64,000 nt of DNA from Mycobacterium neglectum (GTDB taxonomy: Bacteria > Actinomycetota > Actinomycetes > Mycobacteriales > Mycobacteriaceae). The stretch is from contig NZ_NVQE01000018.1 in NCBI RefSeq assembly GCF_002591975.1, forward strand, positions 50,671 to 114,670, in the 5' to 3' direction. Shown here piece after piece: positions 39,591-47,867 of this stretch (the first letter of the stretch is position 1; each line of letters starts with the position of its first letter). The notes beneath the pieces were generated by a model. The model did no database searches and was not told the DNA's origin. It saw only the letters and a list, made by a program, of their open reading frames with translations. The translations under genes and the position numbers were made by a program.

Positions 39591-41129
39591 TTAGGTGGTG
39601 ACGGCTGGTTCGCCGGTGAGGGTTTCCACGACGAGACCGACGAGATCGCGTGCAGCGGGTGGGGTGACGGCGTTGCCGGCCAGGCGTACCTGCTCGCGGC
39701 GGGTGCCGAGCATGCGGTAGTCGGTGGGGAAGTCCATCGCGGCGGTGATTTCGCGGGGCTCCAGCATCCGGAAGAACACATCGTTGATGTCGATGTGCTG
39801 AGGCGGCGCGGGAGCGGGGCCGCTGGTGACCAGGCTGTGACGCTCGACGGTGGTCACGGTGGGCAGTGCCTCGTCGGCCGGGGTGCTGCCGCCGTTGCCG
39901 TAGTAGCTCGTGATCAACGGGCGCGGATCGGTGGGGTTCCAGCGGCCGTGAAAGACATCGCCTCGCGTGACGGGGCTGTAGACCAGGCCGTGGTGGTTTC
40001 CGGACGCGGTGACCGTGGACAGCGCTTCGGTAGTGCAACGGGCATCGCTGGAGCCGCCGCGTAGTTCGGCGATGAACGGTGCGAAGGCAATGCCGTCGTT
40101 CTCGCGGGTGGTGCGGGTGGCGATGGGTTGGTCGACGGCTACGGCCTCGCTGCGCCAGGTGCCTCCGGTCGGGACCAGGAGCGCGGTTTCGCTGCGCGTG
40201 GTCATGGTCCGTGTCGGCTGGTCGACGGGGGCGGCGGTCTTGCCGTCTCGTCCTTCGACCGGCACCAGCATGGGCTGCCAGTAGCGTTGGATTCCGGCGG
40301 CGATGCGGGCCATGGTCTTGTCGGCCAGCGGGCGGGTGCGCTCACCGATGCGTGTGCCCATCAGCGACCAGTCGATGATGTCGGCGGCCGGGCGGTAGGT
40401 CGGCTCGATCACCTGGTTGCGGCAGGAGACGTTGGGGCAGCGGTAGACGTACTGGGCGCGGTACTTGCCCCACGGTGCGCGATCGGTGCGCTTGAAGCTC
40501 TGGACGGCGCGGACGGGTCCGCAGTCGGGGCACACTGCGTAGGGAGACACGACGCGCTTGACGTCGGGTCGGGGATCGCCTGCCCGGGTGAAGATGGCGT
40601 AGAACCGGTCTCGCGACTGTGGGGCACCGCGGCCGTAGAGCTGGGCGTGCATCGAGTTGAGGTAGACGAACTGCGCGGTGTAGCCGATGGATTCCATCGC
40701 CATGCGCCATGCCTGGAACGGCGGCCAGAACACGACATCGACGACGTTCTCCACGATCACTGCCCGGTACATGTGGTACTCGGCGAAGCGCACGACGTCC
40801 CACATGGTGGCGCGGGAGCGTTCGGCGGCGGCCTCGGGCAGGATCTCGCCGAACAGGTCTGGTTGCGCGTCTTGGCGTTTGCGGCCTTGGGCGATGCTGT
40901 GTTTGGTGCAGCTCGGGCTGGCCCAGAGCAGGTCGGTGGTGGGGAACAGGCGCGGGTCGATCTGGGATAGGTCGGCCTGAATGTGGTCGGTGTCGGGATG
41001 GTTGGCGCTGTGGGTTTCGATGGCCCTGTCCCAGTGGTTACTGGCGACGGTGGCGACGACGTTGTTGATCATTACAGCGCCAGCCGTGGAGCCTCCGGCG
41101 CCGCAGTAGAGGTCGCAGATCGTCAGCAT
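39591..41129 (-). CDS. Orphan C5-cytosine DNA methyltransferase
   Basis: 512 residues. Motif I DLYCGAGGST (6-15), the catalytic-Cys motif IV as SPSCTKHS (~70, where most enzymes have PPCQ), motif VI VENVVDV (~124), motif VIII QSRDRFY (~170) and motif X GNAVTPPAARD near the C-terminus. A four-Cys insert (CPDCG...CPNVSC) sits in the middle and may bind zinc. No restriction enzyme gene is nearby, so it probably protects the element or regulates it. It is the first gene downstream of palindrome A. Confidence 0.9.
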   Translation of the reverse strand: MLTICDLYCGAGGSTAGAVMINNVVATVASNHWDRAIETHSANHPDTDHIQADLSQIDPRLFPTTDLLWASPSCTKHSIAQGRKRQDAQPDLFGEILPEAAAERSRATMWDVVRFAEYHMYRAVIVENVVDVVFWPPFQAWRMAMESIGYTAQFVYLNSMHAQLYGRGAPQSRDRFYAIFTRAGDPRPDVKRVVSPYAVCPDCGPVRAVQSFKRTDRAPWGKYRAQYVYRCPNVSCRNQVIEPTYRPAADIIDWSLMGTRIGERTRPLADKTMARIAAGIQRYWQPMLVPVEGRDGKTAAPVDQPTRTMTTRSETALLVPTGGTWRSEAVAVDQPIATRTTRENDGIAFAPFIAELRGGSSDARCTTEALSTVTASGNHHGLVYSPVTRGDVFHGRWNPTDPRPLITSYYGNGGSTPADEALPTVTTVERHSLVTSGPAPAPPQHIDINDVFFRMLEPREITAAMDFPTDYRMLGTRREQVRLAGNAVTPPAARDLVGLVVETLTGEPAVTT

Positions 41130-41156
41130 GGGGGTGGTCCTCTCAACTTTGGATGA

Positions 41157-41193
41157 TGGCTATAGCCTACCACACATTGGTAGGGTATAGCCA
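41157..41193 (-). promoter_or_regulatory. Shared palindromic element, copy A
   Basis: Plus strand: tggctatagcctacc, 7-nt loop, ggtagggtatagcca: 15-bp arms with one mismatch. The gene-proximal arm reads GGTAGGCTATAGCCA towards the methyltransferase start, 27 nt away. TAGGCT in that arm fits a mycobacterial -10 (TANNNT). Confidence 0.85.
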
Positions 41194-41242
41194 CCCACTT
41201 AGCGGGGGTTCTGCGTGGCGGCGGGGCCGGCGCGTCTGAGGG

Positions 41243-41809
41243 TTAGGGCGCCAGCAGCGTGGAACGGCGCGTCTCTTGCGCGGGGCCGCCGACCTCGAAG
41301 GGGATGACGTCGACTCCGAAGTACTTCCCGACCAACATGGGATCGTCGTAGCCCAAGTCGCCGTGCACGCTCTGCAGGTACTCCATGCCCTTCCCGCATG
41401 CCAGCCTGGCGGCTCGCTCAGCGGTGTGCGCGACGGCCGTGTACTCCACAGCGGTTCGGACGGTGGCGACGAACACGGTTGTCATCTCAGGACTCTCCAC
41501 GAGCCGAGCGCGTGAACGGAGTGGGCTGGGCGGCGAACATGGCGGTGCGCCGTCCTGCGGCCGCGCCCGGCAGGGGTGGTCGTCCGCTGGTGCGATGACG
41601 ACGGTGGCGACTCGTGTCGAGGGCGCAGGGCCGGTCCAGACGGCGTAGACGCCCTGCCCTTCGGCGACGATGCGATCCCCGGGTTGTGTCGCGTGAATGT
41701 ATGTCTGTGCGGCCTGGAGAGCGGCATCGACATCCGCGTGGCCGAACGACTCCCACATCGGCATGGCGTCAGCTTCGTGTGGGTCGGTAATGGTGGCCGA
41801 GTAGCTCAT
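41243..41809 (-). CDS. Hypothetical plasmid protein (188 aa)
   Basis: The ATG at 41809 has AAAGGA 11 nt upstream. Two blocks are visible: an N-terminal part with 'DVDAALQAAQTYIHATQPGD' and 'EGQGVYAVWTGP', and a C-terminal part beginning at an internal ATG ('MTTVFVATVRTAVEYTAVAH', 'GKGMEYLQSVHGDLGYDD'). The linker between them is Pro/Arg-rich. It could be two genes fused or one two-domain protein. No family recognised. Last gene of the operon headed by palindrome B. Confidence 0.6.
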   Translation of the reverse strand: MSYSATITDPHEADAMPMWESFGHADVDAALQAAQTYIHATQPGDRIVAEGQGVYAVWTGPAPSTRVATVVIAPADDHPCRARPQDGAPPCSPPSPLRSRARLVESPEMTTVFVATVRTAVEYTAVAHTAERAARLACGKGMEYLQSVHGDLGYDDPMLVGKYFGVDVIPFEVGGPAQETRRSTLLAP

Positions 41810-41846
41810 TGCTGGGGCGTCCTTTCAGGCTGCGTGATTGGGGTGG

Positions 41847-42395
41847 TCAGTGCAGGTGGTCGAACAGGTCGAGCTGCGCACCGGCGTCGAGGTCGAGGAC
41901 ACGGCGCAGGAGGGCATCTGTCTTGTCGTGCAGTTCGGCGCTGCGGCGGTAGTGCTCGTCGTCTTCCTCGTCGGAGGGGTGGTAGCGCGGGCACGGTCCG
42001 CTGTGGGCGTTGCGGGGGCTGTGGGCGTGCCCGCAGCGGCACCACTGCCACGTGCGTTCGCTTTCGGCCCGCTTGGCGGTGAGCAGTTCGGCGATCTCGT
42101 GGCGCAGCGCGGCGGGCAGGGCCTGGCCGAGGCGTTGAATCTGGGTGGCGGTGACCGTGGCGCGGGCGGGGCCGGTCCCAGGGGCCGGGCTGATGAACTT
42201 CGGGCCGACGGTCCAGTAGCTGGTCATCCAGTCGGGTGCGCCTTGGGGGGCTTGCGGGCCGCTGGCACCACCTGCGCGGGCCAGGAGGGATCGCAGTGCG
42301 CGTTCCTCGAGGAATGCGTCAAGGAGCATGCTTCCCGATGACCTCCCGACGAAGGCCAGGAGGTGTCGTTGCTCGGGTGTCAGTGTGGGGCGCAT
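41847..42395 (-). CDS. Hypothetical protein with a CxCxH motif (182 aa)
   Basis: Starts at the ATG at 42395, overlapping the NrdH-like stop by 16 nt. N-terminal helices 'MLLDAFLEERALRSLLARAG'. The middle carries 'IQRLGQALPAALRHEIAELL'. C-terminal 'WQWCRCGHAHSPRNAHSGPC' is a probable metal site, followed by an acidic helix. Function unknown. It belongs to the 42996-41243 operon. Confidence 0.65.
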   Translation of the reverse strand: MRPTLTPEQRHLLAFVGRSSGSMLLDAFLEERALRSLLARAGGASGPQAPQGAPDWMTSYWTVGPKFISPAPGTGPARATVTATQIQRLGQALPAALRHEIAELLTAKRAESERTWQWCRCGHAHSPRNAHSGPCPRYHPSDEEDDEHYRRSAELHDKTDALLRRVLDLDAGAQLDLFDHLH

Positions 42396-42703
42396 GCCAG
42401 GTTGTCCTCGCGCAGGGCGCGGGCGGCGTCGGTGATGCGGTCGGGGCGGTGTCCGGCCCAGCGTTGGCCGTCGGGGGTGACGATGACGGGCACGCTGAGG
42501 TAGCCCCAGTCGGTGAGCATGGCGGCGGCGGTGGGGTCGGTGCTGACGTCGATGATGTCGATGGCGACACCGGCCTTGGCGAATCCTCGGGCGGTGGCGC
42601 GGCACTGCACGCAACCGGGCTTGCTGTACATGGTGATGGTGGACATGGCAGGGGCTCCGCTCTCGGTGGCGTGGGTATCGGGGGTGGCGGTCGGTGCGCT
42701 CAT
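42380..42703 (-). CDS. NrdH-like glutaredoxin
   Basis: The redoxin core 'STITMYSKPGCVQCRATARG' carries a CVQC active site, followed by 'IDIIDVSTDPTAAAMLTDWG' and the cis-Pro/Thr-Gly area 'YLSVPVIVTPDGQRWAGHRP', the NrdH family pattern. NrdH donates electrons to class Ib ribonucleotide reductase and other thiol enzymes. The ATG at 42703 overlaps the upstream TGA (ATGA); an internal ATG at 42646 with GGAG gives the usual 88-residue NrdH and may be the real start. A partner enzyme could be the PAPS-reductase-like protein at 43796. Confidence 0.82.
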   Translation of the reverse strand: MSAPTATPDTHATESGAPAMSTITMYSKPGCVQCRATARGFAKAGVAIDIIDVSTDPTAAAMLTDWGYLSVPVIVTPDGQRWAGHRPDRITDAARALREDNLACAPH

Positions 42704-42996
42704 GGCTTCGACCCGCGATCGATGTCGCCTTCGGTGTAGGTGAAGGTGTTGCCTTGGCTGTCGCGCATCGCGTACCAGTAGCTGGCCTTGCTCCAGGTGG
42801 CCGTCCAGTCCGAGCGCTCTGAGGCCAGGACTTCCCACAGGTCACGGTCGGCGCCACCGGGGTGGAACGCTTCACCGCTGACGGCCGGGTAGGTGTCGTT
42901 GAGGATCGTGATCAGCGCATCGACGGAATCGGCGTCGGCCGCGACGCGGTTCAGGCACCGGTGGTAGGTCAGCCAGTAGGAATCGGCGGTCGCCAT
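42700..42996 (-). CDS. Hypothetical plasmid protein (98 aa), first gene behind palindrome B
   Basis: The ATG at 42996 has GAAAGGGG upstream. Sequence: 'YWLTYHRCLNRVAADADSVD', 'ALITILNDTYPAVSGEAFHP', then Trp-rich 'DLWEVLASERSDWTATWSKA' and 'YWYAMRDSQGNTFTYTEGDI'. It is Trp/Tyr-rich, with no recognised family. It heads the four-gene operon that includes the NrdH-like redoxin. Confidence 0.68.
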   Translation of the reverse strand: MATADSYWLTYHRCLNRVAADADSVDALITILNDTYPAVSGEAFHPGGADRDLWEVLASERSDWTATWSKASYWYAMRDSQGNTFTYTEGDIDRGSKP

Positions 42997-43014
42997 GGTG
43001 CGCCCCTTTCGATT

Positions 43015-43058
43015 GGTGGATGGCTATAGCCTACCATGCGTTGGGGTGGGGTGTCTAG
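43015..43058 (-). promoter_or_regulatory. Shared palindromic element, copy B (one arm degenerate)
   Basis: The gene-proximal arm is intact (ATGGTAGGCTATAGCCATCC on the minus strand), ending 24 nt before the ATG at 42996. The distal arm is shortened (ggtggggtgtctag on the plus strand). Conservation of only the proximal arm suggests that this half carries the essential promoter or operator sequence. Confidence 0.75.
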
Positions 43059-43277
43059 TCGTTTACGGTTCTGACCTGCTGTTTAGCCACGTTCATTGCC
43101 GTGGCGCACCCGACGTAAGGGGTGTGGCCGGGCCTGCGACCTTCTTCTTATCCAGGCGTAGTTCTACAGACGGGCGGGGGCTGGGACCGCCGGGTTGCTA
43201 CCGAGACTGGCCGGGGCGTCCTAAGTGCATAACCGAGCCTTGAAATGGAACAGGAGCACAAGCGGGCCGTGGGTGCG

Positions 43278-43799
43278 TCAGGTCCGGCGCACGTGCCAGC
43301 CGTGAGCGGTGGGCACGATCTGATCGCGGGCGTACCGGATGGGCAAGACAGGGCTGCTGCGCCACTGGATCAGTACGGTGCGCGAGTCCACGGCCAGGAT
43401 GTCGCCGGCCACGCGGCCGTGGCCGGACAGGATGCAGGAGACCGGCTGGCCGGGTGCCGGGGATGCGACAGCAGGGGCGTGCAACTCCTCGACGCTCTCT
43501 CCGGTGAGGGCGCATCGGGCGGCGACATCCGGGACGAACAGTGCGACGAGCTCGTCGGCGAGGTCGATGACGACTTGCTGGGAAATCTGGGTGCCGACGT
43601 GGTGAGCGTCGCCTACGGCGGGGTGGGTGATCGCGTCGGCGGCTTCGGCGTCGTAGAGATCGTCGCGGGCAATGAACCACGCGGTGAGCAATTCTCGGAG
43701 AACATCGGCCGGCGGGGTGGGCAGCGTGGGCGTATGCGGTGTGGTGGACACGGGCGTCTCCTTAGCGAGAGTGGGCGGGGCGGTCTGGGGTGAGGTCAT
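43278..43799 (-). CDS. Hypothetical plasmid protein (173 aa)
   Basis: Overlaps the PAPS-reductase-like gene by 4 nt (ATGA), so it is translationally coupled to it. N-terminus Thr/Pro-rich (~30 residues), then helices 'ADVLRELLTAWFIARDDLYD' and 'GTQISQQVVIDLADELVALF'. The C-terminal part is beta-rich: 'VSCILSGHGRVAGDILAVDS' and 'RTVLIQWRSSPVLPIRYA'. No family recognised. The tight coupling suggests that it works with the PP-loop protein. Confidence 0.68.
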   Translation of the reverse strand: MTSPQTAPPTLAKETPVSTTPHTPTLPTPPADVLRELLTAWFIARDDLYDAEAADAITHPAVGDAHHVGTQISQQVVIDLADELVALFVPDVAARCALTGESVEELHAPAVASPAPGQPVSCILSGHGRVAGDILAVDSRTVLIQWRSSPVLPIRYARDQIVPTAHGWHVRRT

Positions 43800-44749
43800 C
43801 GCTGGCCGGCGTCGTGGCGGCGGCCAGATGCAGAGGACAGCTCGGGCAGGGGCAGCCAGGTGCGCTCGGCGGTGCCGCGGGCTTCGGCGATGATGTCGGC
43901 CATCGACAGGTCGTTACGGAAGCGGTGACCGATACGGTCCTCGACGTCGGCGTAGCGATCGGCCAGCTCCGGGTTGAGCCGCGCTGCGCACACGAGGTCG
44001 GCCCGAGACGCCAGGACGCAGAGGCGGCACGAAAGACGGCTCATCCCTTGGCTGTAGGCCGGATGAGGGCGGGTTCCCGCGGTGCGGATGCGTTGCCAGA
44101 CAGCGGCGGTCGACCACTCGAATATGGGGTACCAGTCATCGACGTGACGGCGGCCGTTGGAGGCGGCGGCGTTGAATGCGTAGGGGCTCCGGCGGGCGCG
44201 GGCGGCGCTTTCCTCGGCGCGTAGTCCCATGATGTTGAGCACCCGAACCGGGCGACCCTGCACTCGGCCGGTGGCGCGCAGCTCGGAGACCAGGCGGGTG
44301 ATGACCGTGCGGATCGGCCCGCGCTTGAAGTCCGAGGTGCACCAACGCTGTTGGGAGCTGGGCCACTTTCCGCGCGCCTCGGCGTGGTCGAGGATGGTGT
44401 AGTGCTGCCCGTCGCGCTCACGTCGGGTGAGTTCGAATCGCAGGCCGTAGTGGGCGGCGTGCTCGGCGGCCAGGTCGGGCACGCCTTCCCATTCGGCGTC
44501 ACCGAGGTCGGCGTGCACGACGACGACGCGATCGAGGACATTGGCGGCGCGGGCAGCCGCGACAGTGACGTTGAGACTGGCTTGGGAGTCCTTACCTGCG
44601 GAGCTGCTGACCAACAAGCAGTCATAGGCAGCGAGGTCGGGTGTCGCGGCGTCGGTCACAGTGTGTCCGGGCGGTGCAGCGACGGCGGCAGGGGCACGCA
44701 CACCCAGATCGAGGGCGAGTTCCTGCTGGCAGTCCGCATGACTCGGCAT
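43796..44749 (-). CDS. PAPS-reductase/DndC-like PP-loop protein
   Basis: 317 residues from the ATG at 44749 (GGAAAGG upstream). PP-loop VSSSAGKDSQAS (~49-60) binds ATP; 'VVVVHADLGDAEWEGVPDLA' and 'RWCTSDFKRGPIRTVITRLV' follow. A C-terminal cluster 'SCRLCVLASRADLVCAARLN' provides Cys residues. This arrangement is shared by CysH-type reductases and by DndC-type enzymes of DNA phosphorothioation, with many plasmid/phage relatives of unknown role. It lies 19 nt behind palindrome C, and an NrdH-like redoxin that could reduce it is ~1.1 kb away. Confidence 0.82.
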   Translation of the reverse strand: MPSHADCQQELALDLGVRAPAAVAAPPGHTVTDAATPDLAAYDCLLVSSSAGKDSQASLNVTVAAARAANVLDRVVVVHADLGDAEWEGVPDLAAEHAAHYGLRFELTRRERDGQHYTILDHAEARGKWPSSQQRWCTSDFKRGPIRTVITRLVSELRATGRVQGRPVRVLNIMGLRAEESAARARRSPYAFNAAASNGRRHVDDWYPIFEWSTAAVWQRIRTAGTRPHPAYSQGMSRLSCRLCVLASRADLVCAARLNPELADRYADVEDRIGHRFRNDLSMADIIAEARGTAERTWLPLPELSSASGRRHDAGQR

Positions 44750-44768
44750 CACGTCACCTTTCCTAATC

Positions 44769-44810
44769 GGATGTCTATAGCCTACCATAAAGGGTGGGCT
44801 ATAGACATCC
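44769..44810. promoter_or_regulatory. Shared palindromic element, copy C (best preserved)
   Basis: ggatgtctatagcctacc, 6-nt loop ataaag, ggtgggctatagacatcc: 18-bp arms with a single mismatch. It lies between the divergent PAPS-reductase-like gene (19 nt away) and the small gene at 44887. Confidence 0.9.
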
Positions 44811-44886
44811 ATTCCGGGGGATGTCCGGCCGCTGGTTACCGTGGCAGGGTGAGGCTTTGGTCCCTGCTGACGGTGGCGGTGCGGTG

Positions 44887-45135
44887 ATGTGTACCAGGGC
44901 GTGGCCACCGCTGCGGAGGACGGCGCACGGGTGGGCAGAACCCCCACCCCCGGGCCAGTGCGTCAACGGGCACAGTCTGGGGCCGGGAACGGTCACGATT
45001 GGCGTGAGCCATTGCCGGTGCGGCATTTTGCATCGCACGGCCACGTGCAACGAGTGTGGGTCGACGTACTACCTGCCAGCTCCTACCGCCGACTGCGAGG
45101 CGACGGCGCTCGATGGCCGCCACGCCAGCATGTGA
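44887..45135 (+). CDS. Small zinc-ribbon protein (82 aa)
   Basis: Reads CVNGHSL, then 'HCRCGILHRTATCNECGSTY' and a late Cys: Cys/His spacing of a zinc ribbon, which is unlikely by chance. Similar short 'CxNGH...CxC...CxxCG' proteins occur in actinobacteria, function unknown. The ATG at 44887 is preferred; the frame is open to 44794. It is divergent from the PAPS-reductase-like gene and ends before a strong terminator. Confidence 0.6.
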   Translation: MCTRAWPPLRRTAHGWAEPPPPGQCVNGHSLGPGTVTIGVSHCRCGILHRTATCNECGSTYYLPAPTADCEATALDGRHASM

Positions 45136-45144
45136 GAAAGCCGG

Positions 45145-45178
45145 GTGCACCCGCCGGGCATGTGATCGGCGGGTGCAC
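45145..45178. terminator. Bidirectional terminator hairpin
   Basis: A 12-bp perfect stem gtgcacccgccg/cggcgggtgcac with a 10-nt loop between convergent genes. Confidence 0.8.
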
Positions 45179-45190
45179 GTGTCGGGGCCA

Positions 45191-47173
45191 TCATGCTGCG
45201 GCGCGGGATTCCCTTGCTGAGTTGTCGCTGGTTTTGGCGCCGGGCGCGGTGGACTCGGCGCGGTGGCGCCCAACCGAGGACGAAGAGGTCGATGTGGTGG
45301 TGCCCGAGGCATGGCGACCGTAGGTCTCAGAGCCTGAGTCAGGGCGGGTTGAGTCCTGGCGGTCTAGGCCGCCCGTCGGCGCCGACGTGTTGGCACGGCG
45401 GTCGCCCTTGGCGGCTGCCGGCCGCTTCTTGCTGGTCGTGGGCGCGGTTCTGAGTCGTTCAGCCTCGGCTGTCTCGGCTTGGGTGGTGTGCCCCTTCGGC
45501 GACGTGTCGGCGTCACCGTCTGCCTCGGCGGCCAGACCGTCGTCGGCCGCGGCGTCCGGGGTGTCGCCCGGCTCATCGAGCACATCGTCGTCGGCGTTGT
45601 CAGGGGCGGTCGCCGCGGCGGGATCCGGCTCAGCGCTACCGGCGGTGCCTTCCGGGTCGTCGGTGACCGACTGAGTCAGCAGATCAGGGTCGGTGGTGAC
45701 GGCGGTGTCGCTGGCGAGATCTGTTGTGGTGGAAATGGTGTCGGGCTGACCGGCGTCCGATCGGGGCGTCAGTTCGGACCGGGTGTCGAGCGTGGCAGTG
45801 CGCTGGCCAGCGGCGGGCAGGGCGCTTGGTCCTGCCTCGATGGCTGAGGTGCGGGCAGTGACGATGCCGCCGATGGCTTGGCCGATGTCAATCGTGGTGG
45901 CGATGGCGTTGAGAGCCGTCGATGTGGTGAAGGCGGCCAGCTTCACCGCCCCGGTGACAGCGGTGGCCAGAGCGTGGGGCAGCGCGCTGACAAAGGCGGG
46001 CAACCCGACGGCGTGGAGCAGTCCGCTGGCGGCGGTGGCCAGCCCGCTGGTGAACGAGGTGATCACGTCGGACGCGGTGACCGTGAGGTCTGCCCCGAGT
46101 CGGAAGGGCAACGATGCGAACGAGCTGGCGGTCCCGATGACGGTGTTGACGGTCGTGACTCCCGCGCCGATCAGAACGCCGAGGGCGTTGGTGTAGCTGG
46201 CAGGGCTCAGCGGCGCCGACGCGATGTCGATGAGGGCTTTCTGTAGCGCTCCGGGGGTGGTGTGGTCGCCCAGCCAGGTGTCAACGATGCCGGCCGCGCC
46301 TCCGGCGACCCGGCCGAGGGTGAAGGTGGTGGCGTCGGTGAGGGCTGCGGTGACTCCAGTGACGGCCCCGAGAGCGGCGGTGACCGGCGCGGAGACGATG
46401 CCTTGCAGCGCGGTCAGCGCACCGTCGATGAGAGCGATGTCGGTGAGAGTTTTGCCTGCTTTGAGGATGTCGTTGACCAGGGACAGACCGTTGCCGATCT
46501 GGTCGGTGACGCCGGTAACCAGGGCGCTGGCGAGGGTAACGCCTCCGGTGGCCAGCGTGGACAGTGCAGTGATGCCGTTTTGCAGGGCGAGGCCGGCGAT
46601 ACCGAAAGGGGTCGCGAGCAGGCCGAGGTAGCTGGCCGCGGATAGGGGGTCGTTGATGACGCTGGTTACCGCCTGCATGGCGGCTCCGAGCGACCCGGTG
46701 ACGGTGGTGGTGAGTAGCCCGGCGAGTTGACCGCTGGTCAGGCTGATGGCCTCGCCAGCGGCGTCGATGGTCTGTGCGAGTTCGGTGAGTCCACCGTTGG
46801 ACGCGGCTTTGAGGGCGATGAGCACCGAGGCGAGGGTCGGGCTGGTCCCGGCGGCGCGGATCAGTCCGTCCCAGAGATTGGCATTGAGGCCGGCCGCGGT
46901 GTGCAGTGCACTGGACAAGGTGTGCGTGGAGCCGTCGAGTGCACCGGTGACGGTGGAGGTGACCGAGCCCATGGCGGTGGAGAGGTTGGCGACCAGCGCG
47001 GCGACGTCGGCGGGGTTGATGGCGGCGGCGAGGTGAATCTCGGCGGCAGTGACGCGAGGCAGGGAGATGTGGGGTTGAGCACTGGGCGACACTGCGACCG
47101 GCGCGAGCGCGATGGCGCTAGCGGCGGTGAGTGCGATACCGGCGTTCAGATAGGAGCGGACGGAAAGTTCCAT
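45191..47173 (-). CDS. Large exported Ala/Thr/Val-rich mycobacterial protein
   Basis: About 660 residues from the ATG at 47173 (GGAG upstream). N-terminal signal-like 'SYLNAGIALTAASAIALAPV' is followed by ~430 residues of amphipathic small-residue helices without charges ('LASVLIALKAASNGGLTELA', 'ASYLGLLATPFGIAGLALQN', 'PASYTNALGVLIGAGVTTVN'). The tail of ~200 residues is polar, Asp/Thr/Ser/Pro-rich and disordered. It resembles mycobacterial outer-membrane/surface-associated proteins that begin 'MxLSxRSYLxAGIALxxAGAIALAP'. Function unknown; a surface or mating-contact role is speculation. Confidence 0.75.
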   Translation of the reverse strand: MELSVRSYLNAGIALTAASAIALAPVAVSPSAQPHISLPRVTAAEIHLAAAINPADVAALVANLSTAMGSVTSTVTGALDGSTHTLSSALHTAAGLNANLWDGLIRAAGTSPTLASVLIALKAASNGGLTELAQTIDAAGEAISLTSGQLAGLLTTTVTGSLGAAMQAVTSVINDPLSAASYLGLLATPFGIAGLALQNGITALSTLATGGVTLASALVTGVTDQIGNGLSLVNDILKAGKTLTDIALIDGALTALQGIVSAPVTAALGAVTGVTAALTDATTFTLGRVAGGAAGIVDTWLGDHTTPGALQKALIDIASAPLSPASYTNALGVLIGAGVTTVNTVIGTASSFASLPFRLGADLTVTASDVITSFTSGLATAASGLLHAVGLPAFVSALPHALATAVTGAVKLAAFTTSTALNAIATTIDIGQAIGGIVTARTSAIEAGPSALPAAGQRTATLDTRSELTPRSDAGQPDTISTTTDLASDTAVTTDPDLLTQSVTDDPEGTAGSAEPDPAAATAPDNADDDVLDEPGDTPDAAADDGLAAEADGDADTSPKGHTTQAETAEAERLRTAPTTSKKRPAAAKGDRRANTSAPTGGLDRQDSTRPDSGSETYGRHASGTTTSTSSSSVGRHRAESTAPGAKTSDNSARESRAAA

Positions 47174-47285
47174 GGCGGTCTCCAAAGGTGCTGGGCGAGT
47201 TTGAGTTGCGACTGTTCAGAGATGCGTGGACGCTGACGGTGGGCGAAACCTCCACCGTGAGCGTCCATCCAGGATGGCGCTACGC

Positions 47286-47323
47286 TATGATGCTACGGTA
47301 TGATACGCCGTTGAACAACGGCG
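47286..47323 (+). promoter_or_regulatory. Promoter and hairpin operator of the double-HTH gene
   Basis: TATGAT occurs at 47286-47291 and 47299-47304 (good -10 hexamers). They are followed directly by the 18-bp perfect inverted repeat cgccgttgaacaacggcg (47306-47323), where a bound repressor would block the start site. Probably autoregulation of the gene at 47361. Confidence 0.55.
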
Positions 47324-47360
47324 TTAAGAGGCGCTTTATTCGCGTTACAGGTGTGGTGCC

Positions 47361-47849
47361 ATGAGTCTGTTCCTCTATGACAACGACCCGCCCCGCCGCC
47401 GCATGACCCGCCGCGTCCTGCGCGGCTTCGATGCCAGCGCTTTCGCCGAGTTACGACATCGCGCGGGGATCAGCGTGAGCGACTTGGCGCGCTTGTCGGG
47501 TGCCTCGTTGAGTACCATCCATCATTGGGAGGCCGGGCGGCGGACTCCCCAGGTCGACATCCTGGCCGCCGTGATGGCGGTGCTCAATGCTCCGATCGAG
47601 TCGGTGGTGCTCATCGCCGCTCAGGAGCGCTACCCCGGTGACTGGCGAGTGCTGCGCGGGATGACCCAGCCGCAGCTCGGCGCGGCCGCGCATATCGCGA
47701 CGTCGATTGTCCAGCGTATTGAGCGCGGCGAGCATCCGTTGTCGGACAGCAACGCCGAAGTGCTCTCGGGTGTCCTGGGCATCCCGGCAGGAACCTACCG
47801 GGAGGCCTATCAGCGTGCACGGGATCGCCCGGCGGGAGCACCGAGCTAG
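47361..47849 (+). CDS. Double XRE-type helix-turn-helix regulator
   Basis: 162 residues with two Cro/CI-like HTHs: 'ELRHRAGISVSDLARLSGAS' with 'LSTIHHWEAGRRTPQ' (~30-64), and a second, 'RGMTQPQLGAAAHIATSIVQ' with 'RIERGEHPLSD' (~98-128). Both carry the 'xxxWExGxRxP/xxIExGxxxxS' recognition end. It is the only stand-alone HTH gene in the middle of the operons that share the 42-bp palindrome, so it is a reasonable candidate for binding them; the hairpin in front of its own gene has a different sequence, though. Confidence 0.85.
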   Translation: MSLFLYDNDPPRRRMTRRVLRGFDASAFAELRHRAGISVSDLARLSGASLSTIHHWEAGRRTPQVDILAAVMAVLNAPIESVVLIAAQERYPGDWRVLRGMTQPQLGAAAHIATSIVQRIERGEHPLSDSNAEVLSGVLGIPAGTYREAYQRARDRPAGAPS

Positions 47850-47867
47850 GCCGCTGCTGTGCGTGAG

